Both the position numbers and the translations under genes were made by a program. Source: an uncultured beta proteobacterium (GTDB lineage: Bacteria; Pseudomonadota; Gammaproteobacteria; Burkholderiales; Burkholderiaceae_C). From it: a stretch of 5,161 nt of DNA. The DNA lies in NCBI GenBank assembly GCA_903944555.1, contig CAJASG010000505.1, forward strand, positions 1 through 5,161, written 5' to 3'. The notes under the pieces are model-generated. The model saw nothing but the letters and a program-made list of their open reading frames with translations. It did no database searches and was not told the origin of the DNA. Positions within the stretch are counted from its first letter, which is position 1; each line of letters starts with the position of its first letter. This document shows, piece after piece, positions 5,117-5,161 of the stretch.

Positions 5117-5161
5117 TTAACCCGACATCAGTTTTTGCACCAGGTCTCCCGTGGTGGAGGC
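5117..5161 (-). CDS. Possible 3' end of a minus-strand gene, unidentified
   Basis: From the right edge the minus strand reads ASTTGDLVQKLMSG and then TAA at 5119-5117. Ten of the 14 sense codons end in G or C, in line with the other genes, and the stop lies next to the intergenic repeat. Fourteen open codons can easily arise by chance and I do not recognise the sequence. On the opposite strand an ATG at 5114 also stays open to the edge (MLTRHQFLHQVSRGGG) but has no ribosome site, so the edge gene could instead be a plus-strand start. Confidence 0.4.
   Translation of the reverse strand, partial: ASTTGDLVQKLMSG

Noticed and set aside
1..5161. CRISPR array, tRNA, rRNA or insertion sequence
   Set aside because: No regularly spaced repeats, tRNA-like cloverleaf arms, rRNA segments, transposase motifs or paired terminal repeats with target duplications were seen; the 19-bp pair lies in promoters and does not look like transposon ends.

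Overview
The window looks like a chromosomal stretch of a betaproteobacterium, most likely Burkholderiales/Comamonadaceae (Rhodoferax, Polaromonas or Acidovorax-like). The clues are a moderately high GC content with G/C-ending codons, a TyrB/AspC-type aminotransferase typical of that group, and an intergenic element near the right edge (GCAAGCAGCTAT...ATAGC) of a kind I recall from many Comamonadaceae genomes. The taxonomy is inference; there is no rRNA or other marker here.

Layout, left to right. (1) 1-530, minus: the N-terminal 176 residues of a class I aspartate/aromatic aminotransferase, cut by the left edge. (2) 531-590: a packed intergenic region holding a 16-bp perfect palindrome, a weak promoter, and a hairpin that covers the aminotransferase Shine-Dalgarno sequence. 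(3) 591-1844, minus: a beta-propeller-like protein of unknown function with no signal peptide. (4) 1841-3601, minus: a Cys-type arylsulfatase related to Pseudomonas AtsA, with a Sec signal and a C-terminal membrane anchor; its stop overlaps the next start as ATGA, so genes 4 and 3 form a two-gene operon. (5) 3602-3706: divergent promoter region. (6) 3707-4333, plus: a TetR-family repressor. (7) 4314-4940, minus: a membrane protein with a probable dimeric alpha/beta-barrel (DUF1330-like) core, overlapping the tetR end tail-to-tail by 20 bp. (8) 4941-5116: promoter, operator-like site and dispersed repeat. (9) 5117-5161: possibly the 3' end of another minus-strand gene.

How it may work together: the strongest non-coding signal is a 19-bp sequence present twice with one mismatch, once between the putative -10 and the start codon of the sulfatase operon and once over the -10 of the barrel-protein gene. 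The two copies bracket tetR. I infer a small local regulon in which the TetR protein represses both the sulfatase/propeller operon and the barrel gene, with a sulfated compound or its desulfated product as a plausible inducer. The sulfatase also carries Asn where AtsA and related enzymes have a conserved active-site His.
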